A stretch of DNA of 64,000 nucleotides from Euptelea pleiosperma (Eukaryota; Streptophyta; Magnoliopsida; Ranunculales; Eupteleaceae): positions 5,997,822-6,061,821 of the forward strand of contig CM068549.1 in the NCBI GenBank assembly GCA_035048495.1, read 5' to 3'. The position numbers and the translations under genes are program-made. A model generated the notes under the pieces. It was not told the DNA's origin, made no database searches, and saw only the letters and a program-made list of their open reading frames with translations. Shown one piece after another: positions 25,480-37,450 of this stretch; the first letter of the stretch is position 1; every line of letters begins with the position of its first letter.

Positions 25480-26367
25480 AACGAACTAGTAGGTGCATAC
25501 GTGCGTTGCACGTGGATAGTTAGAGTTGGGCTGAGGATATGTACATTAATGAATTTTATAAGAGGGCCGAGAGTAAATTCACATCCGTGCTTTTAGAAGT
25601 ACGATGCTAGACGAGTAAAAAGTTTCGACGCACCAAAAAGAAGAACTTCTGCCCTTGAGTGTTTTAATGCATTAAAGTCGAAGTAAAGTACATCAATACT
25701 TAAAATCTTGAAAGTCAAATAATTGTGATTAAGCTAGTAACGATCCCCAAAGATTGAATGTGTACAATTAACCTAGTTTCCTACTCCCCTAATCAAATTA
25801 ATTATTTCTCAGTTGCAATCACTTCACCAACGCAGTAGTCAATCCACCTCTGAAGATGAGTTCTCCAGGAAATTATTCTTTAATCAGGATTCTTCATTTG
25901 GTGGGTAATTCTAACCACCTGATGTATGGACTTCAGGTCATTATTATAAAATCAGATAAAAAAGAATACCAATTAAGATCTAGTGAATCTCACAATGCAA
26001 GTTTTGGGCTTATCACATTGTGTCACATTTGGCTCCTATTAGTCTCTATAATATTGGTAGATTTTCCTTACTTATTTAGTAATTTCTAAGAACTCGGAGA
26101 AACAAGAATTTGTCGAAAATGGCTCCTAAGTTACCAGTGTAATCCAAATTATCTTGAAATGAATCACATATCGATACCTGCCGTAAAAGAAAAATAAACC
26201 CGCACAGTTGTAGCAAAGTTTATACTTTATGCATAAATTCTAATTAACTTCTTCAAGGCCTGCAAGATTAATCTAATTTTCTCTACAACACAAACTATGT
26301 AACATTTCAACATTTCTATGGTAATTAATACCAAGAAGATCAGCTCCCACCTATCAACATGATCCCT
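25480..26367. other. Gene-poor spacer
   Basis: Moderately AT-rich with no convincing frame, paired repeat or RNA gene. It lies directly 3' of the CASP-like exon remnant and may hold its former 3' UTR. Confidence 0.4.
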
Positions 26368-26630
26368 CTAATTCCTCTCTTCCTCCATTCCTTTGGAAGG
26401 AACAGAAGGAGGCTCAAACTTATTGAAAACCCTATAACCTAAGATCAAAGATAATGCAAAGAGCACAAAAGAGCAAAGGTATGGAGAATCAAAGCCACCT
26501 TCACTCTACTGTAGAACCTTCCATAGAAACTACAAGCTTCACTCCATGATACAGTCCTATCACCATTGTAAACCAAGTAAAGTATCTCTACAACTGCAGC
26601 CCCTGATGTTGCCATTAAATAAGATATAAC
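26368..26630 (-). pseudogene. CASP-like (MARVEL-type) last exon with frameshift
   Basis: CASP-like proteins are four-helix plasma-membrane proteins; some build the Casparian strip scaffold. On the minus strand, after an acceptor TTTTTGAGCAG (splice at 26630), the exon reads [20 protein letters not shown], then the extracellular loop [20 protein letters not shown], then the fourth helix. In the helix, after HTFALLC, the frame breaks. One missing base switches to the frame [20 protein letters not shown], which ends at 26368. The loop pattern WSEAC..YGRF and the YRxF.KFEPP tail fit the family, with Tyr where a second Cys is usual. No upstream exon was found nearby, and a solo LTR now lies at 27284. 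It is probably a pseudogene, or a live gene with an assembly error. Confidence 0.6.
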
Positions 26631-27278
26631 CTGCTCAAAAACACTGACCACCCAAAAAGAAGAAGATTAAGACAAGCAAAAAAGAAAGAAAAAAGATGAG
26701 TAAATATATTGATGCTAAGCATCAATGAGCTTGGTGCTGCCTTCACCCCACAACATATGCGATCGAGGCTGATTATGCATTGATTCATATTCTGTAATTA
26801 TACACAGTATGTATGAGTCATATACTCATATCACAATATCCACACCAATCATCTAGGTGACTTAAGCACACAATATAGAGCTAAAACTATGATGGCTGAA
26901 AACAAATTGTGGCTAACCCAATAAGTATCTAATAGCAAAGCACCCAAGACACTCAATTTATCCTCAATTAGTAAACCAGAGGCTACATACATGAATTATT
27001 CAAAAGAAATCTTTATTTACTCCAAATCAGAGATAAAATTCAAATCTATGTAAGAAAATTCAAGTAATCCCCAATTTCACTTACAATCATGGAACTCTAT
27101 TAAGTCCAAAAACCCAATATTCTTCTATTTCTACAAAATGAGTAGATCTGAATTTTGCATTGTTACAGAATTATGCATTGTCAGAAAAGATCTTGAATCC
27201 AATGCACACAAATTTTGACTTCGATACTCAGCCTTTGCTACATCTACGAACATCCAACACCCCAAATTCCCGAACATT
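26631..27278. other. Former intron / flank of the CASP-like remnant
   Basis: AT-rich sequence with no frame or repeat recognised. It ends with AGCAT (27279-27283), the left target duplication of the large solo LTR. Confidence 0.4.
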
Positions 27279-30200
27279 AGCATTGAAAGTAGGATTTTTA
27301 CGCGTCGTTGGTTACGGAAACCCTAATCTCAACAAATTTGTAATTATCCGAGACTTTTAACCTGTAAAATGGGCAATTTTGCACAGTGGCTCGTGTCGGA
27401 TGTCGATCCGCACTTGGGGTTAAGGCATGTATATTAAAGAATGATTATAACGGGGAGTTGCCAGATATGGTAGAGAGTTGAGAATGATGAAAGTAGATTT
27501 TCAAAACTTCATTGAATTTAGAGAGAGAAAGTGCTAATGATATCAAAATAAGAACACATACACAATTCCAACTTTATTCATCCACTTGAAATGTTCCTTA
27601 CAAATCCAAATATCGATAACTAACAATTATCTAAAAAGTGATGTAAAGACTAACTTAGAAAGCATGTAAAATTTAGAGAGAGAAAATGGAGATGTAGAGA
27701 GAGAAATAATGAGAGATAGAAAGTGGTAGAGAAATCTAGAGAGAGAAAGAGGTCCTAGATAGAGAAAAAGAAATTAAGGGATGAAACCTACCATATGGTC
27801 TTACCAAGAAGTGGAGATTGATCGGCAAAAAGAATCTGTCTATGGGTGATGATGCTCCGGCCATTGATTCACAGATGATTTTCTTGACTGGTGATCGAGA
27901 GCAAGCAGGGGCAAAAGATGATGGTCTCAATTAACGACGACATCAAGTTAGTGGAGCAGCATGGAGAGAGGTAGACGTGATGGAGAAGATGTCCTCAATT
28001 GCCGTTAGGAGTTTCAGATCGCTGCTGATCATTGAGAGGAGGTAGTTACACCTGCCATTAGAAGAAGTTTGCTTGGATTGGGGTGGCAGCAGCAATATTC
28101 GATGTCCAATGGTGGTGTTTTCTGGCCAAGGGCGAGATGATGAAGAAGGTGACGTTGCAGGGAACCAGTCCGGTTGGAGAAGAATTAAGGAGAGAAGACG
28201 GCCCCCCAGGAGGAGTCCGTGAAGTGCAGCAGGGAGGGACCTTGCTGGTATGAGAGAGAGTTTGGGAGAGATATTAGAGAGATGGGTGTGGAAGAAGAGA
28301 GAGTCGCTGGTTTTAATGGTGTTCGCCGGAGCTCCGGTGATCTTTCTTTTATTTTTTATTTTTTTTATTTTTTATTTTTTTTGTTTTGAAGGTGCAGACC
28401 TGCAACTCAATATTGCAGGTTGTGGAGGAGGAAAGGGCAGCAGCAAGGAGAGTGATGTCCGTGTGGAGCACGGAAAGAAGATGATGGTTGCTGGTGGTGA
28501 TTACAAGTTGCCGGTCGGAGTTGCAGGTTGGTGCATGAAGAAGATATCCAGGCCGCTTCTTGTGGTGTTGTTGTTTGGAGAGGCCACGCACCAAGACGTT
28601 GAGGCAGCAGGTTGGTGGTGCAGGGGTTAACGGTGTTGAACAAGGGAGAGAAGAGATGATGGTGAAGGACGGTGGTGGTTGCAGCAGCAGCAGCAGCATC
28701 GGCAAGAAGAACTAGGCGGAACTTGGGGTGCTGTTGGTGATGGTGGCGGACCAAGAGATGGTGGTAACGGCTTGGGAGAGGAGAACTTGGAGACGATATG
28801 CTGATCGTTGCAGCAGCAAAGGGAGATCTCGTTGGGGGCGGTGAAGAGAGAGAGTTTCGTGGGAGATGGGGGGAAGAGGAGAGAAGAGAGGAACAGCTTG
28901 GTTTCCTTGTGGGATGGAGAGAAAAGAAAAAGGAGAGAGCATTCTCTCTTCAAGAGAGTATTTATATACTCTCCTTTAGGGTTCGGTCCTTTCCTCTTGA
29001 GCTGGACCTCCAGCCACTTAATTCATGTGGACCCCACCCTTTCCAACCCTTGATATAGCAAAGAAAATGCTATTTAGCAACTTGCTTGCCTCGAGTTCAA
29101 TTTTCATTCATATTCACCTTGTCCTTTAGTCACACACATGGCATTCTGATATTCGCTCAAAAGTGCTTATTTTAAGCAATTATCCTTTTAGCGTTATTGC
29201 ATTCTCCTACGTAAAATACTCTATTTACCTACTTTTCTACGTAAGAGTCTCTTTTGTTGCGTAGAACACACTTTTCTGGACGAAATGGTATATTTGCATG
29301 CATTAAACACATTTTCGGAAGTCTAAATATTAAGCCGTTCTGATAAAGTCTCATTACGCGCTTCTTCTGTCGCAGGAAACCCCGATGGGACGATTCTCGA
29401 GACTTGTGGGCCCAAATCGATCATGAAAGCCCATTATCAAAGCTTAACAAGCCCACATGCTATGACTAGAAGATATGGGCCAAATATGGGCTGAATAAGA
29501 GGACCAAAAAGCCGGCCCAAAGAACGAAGAGAGTAGGAGAGCCAATGACCAAGAGACGGACCAAAGCGTTTAAAGCCACATGAGTCAGCAAAGAATGATG
29601 GTCGACTCTACTGGAGAAGCGTGAGGATGGTCACAGTGAAGACCAGGGTTCCAGACCCTCCGCCAGTGCTTTTCTCTCTATTTTCTGATACTTTCTCTCT
29701 CATCTCTCCTTATTTTCTCTCTCTCTTCATCTCTCGGTCCACGAATCTACTGACCTAACCCCAGAACTCCTGCCCATCGGCTCTATCTCATCTCCCTTAG
29801 CTTTTTGACTGTTGGATCTTTAATCGGACCGTTGGATCTCTCTAGATCCGTCGATCTACCAATCTGAGTCCCAATCAAGTCACCATCCATCCGATCGCCA
29901 TCAGACTGTCTGTCACATCATCTTGTGAGACGATGGACATCATCAATCCATGAGGGCCAATAGCCGGGCCCATCTTCATCGACCCGCTGTCCGACCAGTT
30001 AGTGGACCCCACGAATTTCAAAATAATTTTAATTAAATGGGGGGTCCACTAATTGGGGAGATTCCCCATAGAAAAGTAGGTTTTTACTTAAAAAAAAAAA
30101 AAAAAAATTTATTTTTCTTATTTTTTATTTTCAAAAATCCCCTATTTCCATTAAAGGAAATAGGGAAGCTTTAAAAGGAGATGGATAGGGGTTCGGTCGA

Positions 30201-30316
30201 ACCCTAATCCCTCTCCCCTCTCATCCTCTCTTCCCCCCTTTCAATTCCCCCACGTTCTCCCTCCACCGGTGGCCGTTTCTGTTTTTTCTTCTTCTTCTTC
30301 TTCCTCCTCCATCTTC

Positions 30317-30343
30317 GCCGGAGTTGCAGGCAGCAACTCCGGC
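30317..30343. repeat. LTR hairpin, copy 1
   Basis: Arms GCCGGAGTTGC and GCAACTCCGGC with a 5-nt loop. First of three in this LTR, located before a CTT tract. Confidence 0.85.
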
Positions 30344-30455
30344 CATCTGGTCCTCTTCCTCCTCCTCCTCCTTCTTCTTCTTCTTCTTCTTCTTCTTCTT
30401 TTTCTTCTTCTCATATTTTTCGTTTTCGTTTTTTTTTTTTTTATTACCGTTTTCT

Positions 30456-30482
30456 ACCGGAGTTGCAGCCTGCAACTCCGGT
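30456..30482. repeat. LTR hairpin, copy 2
   Basis: A perfect 13-bp arm ACCGGAGTTGCAG and its reverse complement with one base between. It lies after the CTT tract. Confidence 0.9.
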
Positions 30483-30639
30483 CGGCAGTGCCCCCCAACC
30501 AGTCCAGTCCTCCTTCTTCTTCTTCTTCCTCTTCTGCTTCCTCTTCTGCTCCTTCCTATTCGCTGCTGTGTGCAGCATGTCTACCACAGCGCCAACACCC
30601 TCACACGAACCACCGTCCTCTCCTTCATCTCCAACGATT

Positions 30640-30666
30640 GCTGGAGTTGCAACCTGCAACTCCAGC
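30640..30666. repeat. LTR hairpin, copy 3 (compensated)
   Basis: Arms GCTGGAGTTGCA and TGCAACTCCAGC. Compared with the other copies one C-G pair has become T-A on both arms, so pairing is kept. Confidence 0.9.
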
Positions 30667-32037
30667 CCGTCAAGCTACCTCCCACACGCTGTCATCTCTC
30701 CCTATCAAATGAAAAGAGATAAAAAAATAGAAAAAAAGGAGAGGAAGAAAGAAATAAAAGAAAAAAAAAGGGAAAGAGGAAGCCGTTTGGTTCTTGGGCA
30801 GGTGCGTCTTCACCTACAATTGCTGGTGTGCACCGCCCAGCCCACCAGCGTCAACAGCCAGCCACCTGTGTGCTCTACACCAGCGCCTCCCCCATTGCTT
30901 GCCGACGAGCAACATCTCCTCACTGACCGTTGACACCCTGCTCCTCCTTGATAGCTCGTACATCCAAACGTTGCACTTCTTTCCACAGGTTTCGCCACCA
31001 ACGCTGGTCCGCCCTCTCCATTGTTGTGCCTGCAACACAATAAGATAGGTGGACCTCCATAGGTAAACCTCCAACAGCCGTTCTCTCTCACACAGCTCTT
31101 CACCGTCCTCTCTCTGCCCTACTCAAAAGAAAAGAAAACAAAGAAGGAGAGGAATAGAAGAGAAGAGGGGAGAAAAGGAGGGCAAGAGCGTTTCTTACCT
31201 CCACCATCTCACTAACGTGCTGCCATGGCGCCTCCCTCAACATGCTCCACCACTCCCTAGTACGAGTTCTACTCCATGAACCACAGGAAGAGGTTGCCAC
31301 CTGCAAACCTCCCCTCTCTATCCACTGTCCATCCTCTTCTTCAAGCGGCAACATGATGTCTTCATCTCCTCTACCACCGAACCATCCTTTGCCAAATCCC
31401 CTCATGACCGATCAACATGGCCATCATCCTTGGACCGATTTTCCTCTTTGTAAGATCATGAAGGTATTTCTCTCTCTAATCTTCTAGCTTCCTCTATACT
31501 TTTCTCTCTCTTCTTATCATTTTCTATCTCTAAATCAGTCTCCCTCTCTCTAGAATTTTTAATTTTCTCTCTCTAGATGTTTTGATGCTTAGGAGTCATC
31601 TTTAATGCTTTGTAACTAGTTCATCTTTCTTGGAATTGTAAGTTACTTTCAAGTTATTCAAAATAAATAAAATTATTTATTTCATGCAAAGTACTGTCTT
31701 TTATTCTGTGGTTGTTTCTTAAGTAGCTCAGGTCAATTTCTCTCTCTAAAAAAATCACCAACAATTATTTTAAATCGATCATCATTCTCACCACTCCATC
31801 CTTCTTAGTAAAAATTTATGAGAAAAATTCGTCATTTCATGTTCACTGATTGCACAGACTAATCCCGAGTGCGGATCGACATCCGACACGAATCCCTATA
31901 CAAAAGCTTATATTTTGCAGGATTAAAATTCGGATCAATTAAAAATGTGTTGAAGTTAGGGTTTCCGTAACTGACGACGCGGAAAATCCTAGTTTCACAT
32001 TCCCTTGGCCCGGCCGTTAGCCCAACCTCATGGTCCA

Positions 32038-35000
32038 TGAAAGTAGGATTTTTCCGCGTCGTTGGTTACGGAAACCCTAGAATCAATAAGATTTGTAATT
32101 TGATCCGATTATCCTGCAAAATTTGAGATTTTTGTATAGCAGTTTCGTGTCGGATGTCGATCCGCACTCGGGATTAGTGAACGTGCAGTAAAGAACATAA
32201 AATGACGGACTTTCTTCCTAGAAATTGATGAAAATGATAGTGGGGTGAGAGTGGTGATTGAAATGGTCTTTAAAACATTATTTGTTGTGATTTTAGAGAG
32301 AGAATGCTATAAATATCAAGAGCATTAAGAACACAGATAAAGTAAAGCATGAAAGGTGACCTATTACAATCAAGCAATAATGAAAACTAAAATTTATTCA
32401 AAGTAATTAAAAGTCTTACAATATTTGCTGGAACTACACTAAGTTAAGAAAGCAAAAATGAGAGAGAGAGAAATAAAGAAAAAGAAAGAGGAGATTTTAG
32501 AGAGGGAAAATTAGAGAGATCTAGAAAGATAAAGTAGGAATGTAGAGAGAGGAAGAGAGAGAAGAAAGAGAAAAACTATACCTTAGCACTTACCAAGAGG
32601 AGGACTACCGGAAGAGTTGAGAGATGATGGTGCTCCTTGGAGGAGAAGGTGGAGCAGTGAGATTCGCCCAAAAAGATCACACCACAAAGGATGTTGGTGT
32701 GATCTACTTGAAGGTGTTGTTGTGCAAGAACTTCGAGAGGGTGAACGGTGGAAGGATTGACTATGGTGGCAGGACTACCTGTTGAAGATGATCCGGAGTT
32801 GCAGGGTTAGAGGAGCAACAAGTGGTGGTGCTGCCGATCGGTCTTGGTGGTGGAAGGGAAGTGGATCTCAGTAAGGTCGCATGCGGTACAGGAGGTGGTT
32901 CAGGCAGATAGAGATGGACAGTAAGATGGTGTTGCACCTAGTGAAGGGAGATCCATGGTAGTGAGGGCAGCACTCGGGAGAAGAAGTGGTTACACCTGCA
33001 AGTGTTGACGGTGGTTGATGTTGTTGCAAATGTGGATTTCGCCGGAGTTGTAAGAAAGTGAAACGTTGAACGTCACGATCTCCAGAGCTGCAGCTCCATG
33101 GGGGCAGCAAAGGAAGGTCATGCAGGTTTTTTTTTTTTTTTTGCACTTGCGTAGCTGATCTACCGGTATTAATGGCGGACTGTGGTGCGGTTCAGCAGGT
33201 GTGAACGGGGTGTTCTCCACCTGCAGTTGCAGGTACACCAGTACGTGATGGGTTGCTGGTCTGTCGAGAGAAGAGGAAGGAGTTCCTGATGGTTGCAAGT
33301 CCAACAACCCAATGTCTGGTTTGAGCGAGAAGAAAAGTAGCAGACGGTGAGCGGTTACAAGAGGAGGTGGAGGGCGAGATGGTGCTGTAAAAGGTGGTGT
33401 TCCGGTAAGATGGCAGGTTTCCGGTGAGAGAAACCAGCCGTGACTGCGGATTTGCAGACCGAAGAAACACTTGCAGGTGTTCAAGAAGGGAAGAAGAAGA
33501 AGATGGATGCTTACTGTGGAGTTGCAGAATGTGACTTATGGTGGCAGAACGGAGAGGAAGGAGCTCGGCCTGCAACTCGCACCAGCAGGTGGTGGAGGAG
33601 AGCAACGATATGGAGAGGGCTCCTCTCTTGTTAGTGCCCCCAAGGGAAGAGGACGCTCAAGAGAGGTTGGGAGAGGGAGCGTTGTGGCTTTGAGGGGGAG
33701 AAGTGGCGAGGAAAGAAAACTGTCCAACGAGGAAGCCGTGAAGAAGATCACGTCTACTAGCCAGCCAGCAACCGTTTGGAGTTGCAGACGTGGAAGGGAG
33801 ATGCTCCTAGCTGGTTCGGCTCAAGGTGAGTTGCCAACAAGAGAGGTTGAGAGACAAAAAGAAGAGATTAAGAGAAGAAGGGGGAGGGAACCTTGATCGG
33901 CCGGAGTTGCAGCCTGCAACTCCGGCAATAGCTTGGTGAAGAAGATGAAGAAGGCGGAGGAGAAGTGGGGGAAAACGACCTAAAGAGAGGGGGAAAAGGG
34001 AGAAACGAGTTGGGGGAGAGAATGGAGGAGAAAGGGGGGGGATTAGGGTTCGAACGAACCCTTCTCCCTCCTCTTATAAAGCTCCCTATTTCCATTAATG
34101 GAAATAGGGTATTTTTTGAAAATAAAAAATATTTTTATTTTTATTTTTATTTATTTATTTATTTTTTTATTTTTTTAAGTAAAAACCTACTTTTCTATGG
34201 GGAATCTCCCCAATTAGTGGACCCCCCATTTAATTAAAATTATTTTTGAAATTCGCGGGGTCCACTAACTGGTCGGTCAGCGGGTCGATGAAGATGGGCC
34301 CGGCTATTGGCCCTCATGGTTTGATGATGTCCATCATCTCACAGAATGATGTGACGGGCATTCTGAAGGCGATCGGATGGATGGTGACTTGATTGGGACC
34401 CAGATTGGTAGATCGACGGATCTAGAGAGATCCAACGGTCCGATTGAAGATCCAACGGTCCGATGGAAGATCCAACTGTAAGAAAGCTAAGGGAGATGAG
34501 ATAGAGCCGATGGGCAGGAGTTCTGGGGTTAGGTCAGTAGATTCGAGGACCGAGAGATGAAGAGAGAGAGAGAATAAGAAGAGATGAGAGAAAAAGTATC
34601 AAAAAAAATGGAAAAAAGCACTGGCGGAGGGTCTGGAACCCTGGTCTTCACTGTGACCATCCTCAAGCTTCTCCAGTAGAGTCGACTATCATTCTTTGCT
34701 GACTCATGTGGCTTTAAACGCTTTGGTCTGTCTCTTGGTCATTGGCTCTCCTGCTCTCTTCGTTCTTTGGGCCGGCTTTTTGGTCCTCATAGTTGGCCCA
34801 TATCTTTTAGTCATAGCATGTGGGCTCTTTAAGCTTTGATAATGGGCTTTCCTGATCGATGTGGGCTAGCAAGTCTCGAGAAATGTCCCATCGGGGTTTC
34901 CTGCGACAGAAGAAGCGCGTAATGAGACTCTATCAGAATGACTACATGTCTAGACTTTCGAAAATGTGTTTAATGCATGCAAATATATCATTTCGTCTAG

Positions 35001-35130
35001 AAAAGTGTGTTCTACGCAACACAAGAGACTCTTACGTAGAAAAGTGGATAATTAGAGCAGTTTTACGTAGGAGAGTGCGATAACGCTAACAGGATAAGTG
35101 CTTAAAATAAGCACTTTTGAGCGAATATCA
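32038..35130 (-). mobile_element. Nested solo LTR, minus orientation
   Basis: On the minus strand it runs from TGATATTCGCTC (35130) to ...CTACTTTCA (32038), 3093 bp, flanked by GTCCA (32033-32037 and 35131-35135). It lies only 40 bp from the previous solo LTR in the opposite direction, so the pair forms a large inverted repeat. A TATA box (TTATAAAG, plus strand 34074-34081) and a perfect 26-bp palindrome (34084-34109) mark the promoter. Confidence 0.9.
33900..33926. repeat. LTR hairpin in minus-oriented solo LTR
   Basis: A 13-bp arm GCCGGAGTTGCAG and its exact reverse complement, separated by one base. Confidence 0.9.
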
Positions 35131-36035
35131 GTCCAATGCTATGAAGTGATGGTCAACTCTCCGTGCATCTTTAGGTTTTGACTTTTATATGTTGCATTGT
35201 GTTACCTTGCAACTGATCCATTGCGATCACACCCTGCAGCTTTGGACCAACTTTGTGGGACCCATGTCTTGGTCTCACCTTTTGTTTTCTTTGTGATCCA
35301 CCATCATTGAATGATCATATATTGCTTGGCTATTTTGAACTTTGTTGGTCATCATGTGGACCCATCGTTTATGGCCCGTCTCATGACGTCCTTTCTCAAC
35401 TTGTGTCCAGGTCTTCCTTTAATGTCAGGCAAGAACTCTTCTTCATTATGGGCAGCAACTTTCTACACCATCGTGGAAGATCGTGCATGCCAAGTGGCTA
35501 TCTTCAGATTTCTCCGATCGTGATTTAATGAGGTTCAATAGTCTTCTACCTTGGCCGCGCTTCAGCTTCGCCACTCTACTGTGTTGGTTCCCTCTTCTCC
35601 TGTAGGGTTTGTTGATCTTTAATCGTGATTTTTATGGTTGATCACGGATTTTAGATTCCTCAGATCAACTTTAATCTCCGGGTCTACTCGTCTTCGACCT
35701 TCATCTTTTAGTCTAAATCCACTGGCTCTCTATGCTTTGATCAAAGGCTCTGGCAGTCAGTTGTGGGCCCACAATCCCTAAAATTCTCCAATCGGGTTTC
35801 CTACGACAAAAGAAGCACGTAATGAGACTTAATCAGAACGACTTTATATCTAGAGTTTTGAAAATGTGTTTAATGCATGCAAATATACCATTTCGTTCAG
35901 AAAAGTGTGTTCTACGCAACAAAAGTGACTCTTACGTAGAAAAGTAGATAAATAGAGCATTTTAACGTAGAAGAGTGTGAAAACGTTTAGAAGATAACAG
36001 TGAAAAATACGCACTTTTAAGCGAATATCAAGCAT

Positions 36036-37450
36036 CAAGCATCTCAAAAAATAAATTAACTCAACTATGCAATCCAATCTACAAAAACTCAAACAAATTG
36101 GAGAATTACAACCACTTCAGAATGCAAATTGGATCAAATAAGCCCTTGAAAATCAGAATGAAAAATGAGAGAATTAAGGAATAAGGAGACCCACCAAAAA
36201 AATTTAAATTGAAATATCCAACTCAATGACAGAGGTTAAAAAAATGAAGAAAAAAAAAAGATAAAAAAAACAAAACAAAACACATCTATATTAAAATTCC
36301 AACTCAGTGAAAGAGCCCAAAAAATTGTATAAGAAATGAATACCTCTCGAACTTCTGATCTTACAAAGGATTCGGTTCATGTCTAACATTGTTTTATAAA
36401 CCTTTGTGTCCTCAACAAATCCCTCAATCTGCAACAAAATAATAAAACTAAGGAACCGCAAATTTTTTTTACTATGGACAAAAAAAAAACACAAAAAATA
36501 GAGTAATTTCCATACTCACTTTTTTCCCTGAAAAAAACAGTCATCAAGATATTAAAAAAAAAACTGACTATCCTCCATAAGTAGTCCACTAGCCTCACTC
36601 CTCCTCGCACCCATTTCTCTCTCTCTCATCAAACACTTCCACGATTATATTATATACATTTGAACTATTAATAAACTTTTCTTCTTCTTTTTTCCAATCC
36701 AAAAAATAGTCTTCTTCTTCGATATTGAGGCAACCCGTGAGAACAAAGGATGCTTTGGACGTTAAGAGGAAAATTTTCAAATTACATTATTCATGACCTA
36801 CTTTCACCATCTTAGTAATGTAATTTGTAAATTTGAATAACTAATACAAAAACAAACTCGATCAAGCCAAAGTTCAATATATATATAATTAAAAAATTAA
36901 AACTAATTGCTGATTGAACTTGCTTTCATTGGAGGTTGTAGAACTAATCGCACTTCTTGGAGAAAAAGAATCCATATCTTACACAAATAGCTCCCTTTCA
37001 TCCTCGTCTTCCTCTTCAGCATCGTGTTCGTTCTGCAACAGCTCCTTGAATCATCAGTGTCTCTCAAATCTCTGTGAAACTCTTGAGACTCATTTGATTA
37101 CCCTAATTCGGGATTCTCAGAGCTAGGTCTCAAATCTGGAGGCATCTCGTAGTATTCATCTTGATCGAATACGTGAACTGAGCTATCTCATTGAAGCTCA
37201 CACGCCTTGATCACTTCTTCTCCCAAATGAAGAATATGGCGGTAGGAATAGAGGAGTTGAAAACGGAAAAAAATACAAATAAAAAGTAACGGTTTCTAGG
37301 GTTACAGAGGATGAACGAAGACGTGGAGAGAAAGGAGAGAAACCGTTTGATTGTAAACGTTTTGGGAAGAGGAAGAGGTTGGGAGGGGAAAGGTTTTGAT
37401 CTAGAAAAAGTCTAATATACCCCTATTTGTTAATAACATTAATGCAATTG
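36036..37450. other. Gene-debris region
   Basis: Right flank of the solo LTR. It contains the exon-like segment at 36344-36428 (minus) and, on the plus strand at 36914-37200, a Ser-rich frame followed by LNHQCLSNLCETLETHLITL. That frame hits a TAG and then remains open through LEASRSIHLDRIRELSYLIE. I do not recognise either protein. The two lie on opposite strands, so they are probably pieces of different genes or of one rearranged gene. Confidence 0.35.
36344..36428 (-). pseudogene. Isolated exon-like segment, unknown protein
   Basis: On the minus strand a polypyrimidine tract and TTGTTGCAG precede an 85-nt open stretch starting IEGFVEDTKVYKTMLDMNRI and ending CKIRSSR. It is followed by the donor GAGAG|GTATTC. 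The sequence looks like ordinary cellular protein, not a transposon. I cannot name the family and found no partner exons. Confidence 0.35.

Larger units (their letters stand above)
29147..31997 (+). mobile_element. Nested solo LTR, plus orientation
   Basis: Runs from TGATATTCGCTC to ...CTAGTTTCA (2851 bp), flanked by CATTC on both sides (29142-29146 and 31998-32002). It contains a palindrome upstream of a TATA-like CTTTAAAAGG (about 30140-30175), a long CTT-rich tract (30280-30420), three CCGGAGTTGCAG hairpins and the conserved U5 block. It is inserted in the LTR 27284-36030. Confidence 0.9.
27284..36030 (-). mobile_element. Solo LTR (Athila-like family), split by two nested solo LTRs
   Basis: The minus-strand LTR begins TGATATTCGCT at 36030 and ends ...CTACTTTCA at 27284. 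It is flanked by a perfect 5-bp duplication AGCAT (27279-27283 and 36031-36035). Without the two insertions (29147-32002 and 32038-35135) it would be about 2.8 kb. It carries the family landmarks at its U5 end: GCGTCGTTGGTTACGGAAACCC and GTCGGATGTCGATCCGCAC (plus-strand readings, 27300-27416). No internal region is present, so LTR-LTR recombination removed it. Confidence 0.88.

Noticed and set aside
30221..30933. Frames with poly-Phe, poly-Leu, poly-Lys or poly-Ser on both strands
   Set aside because: They read the CTT tract and hairpins of the solo LTR, have no family pattern and are not shared as frames between LTR copies.
36914..37126. Plus-strand Ser-rich frame as a gene
   Set aside because: It has a TAG inside an otherwise continuing frame, no splice partners and no family match; kept only as part of the gene-debris region.
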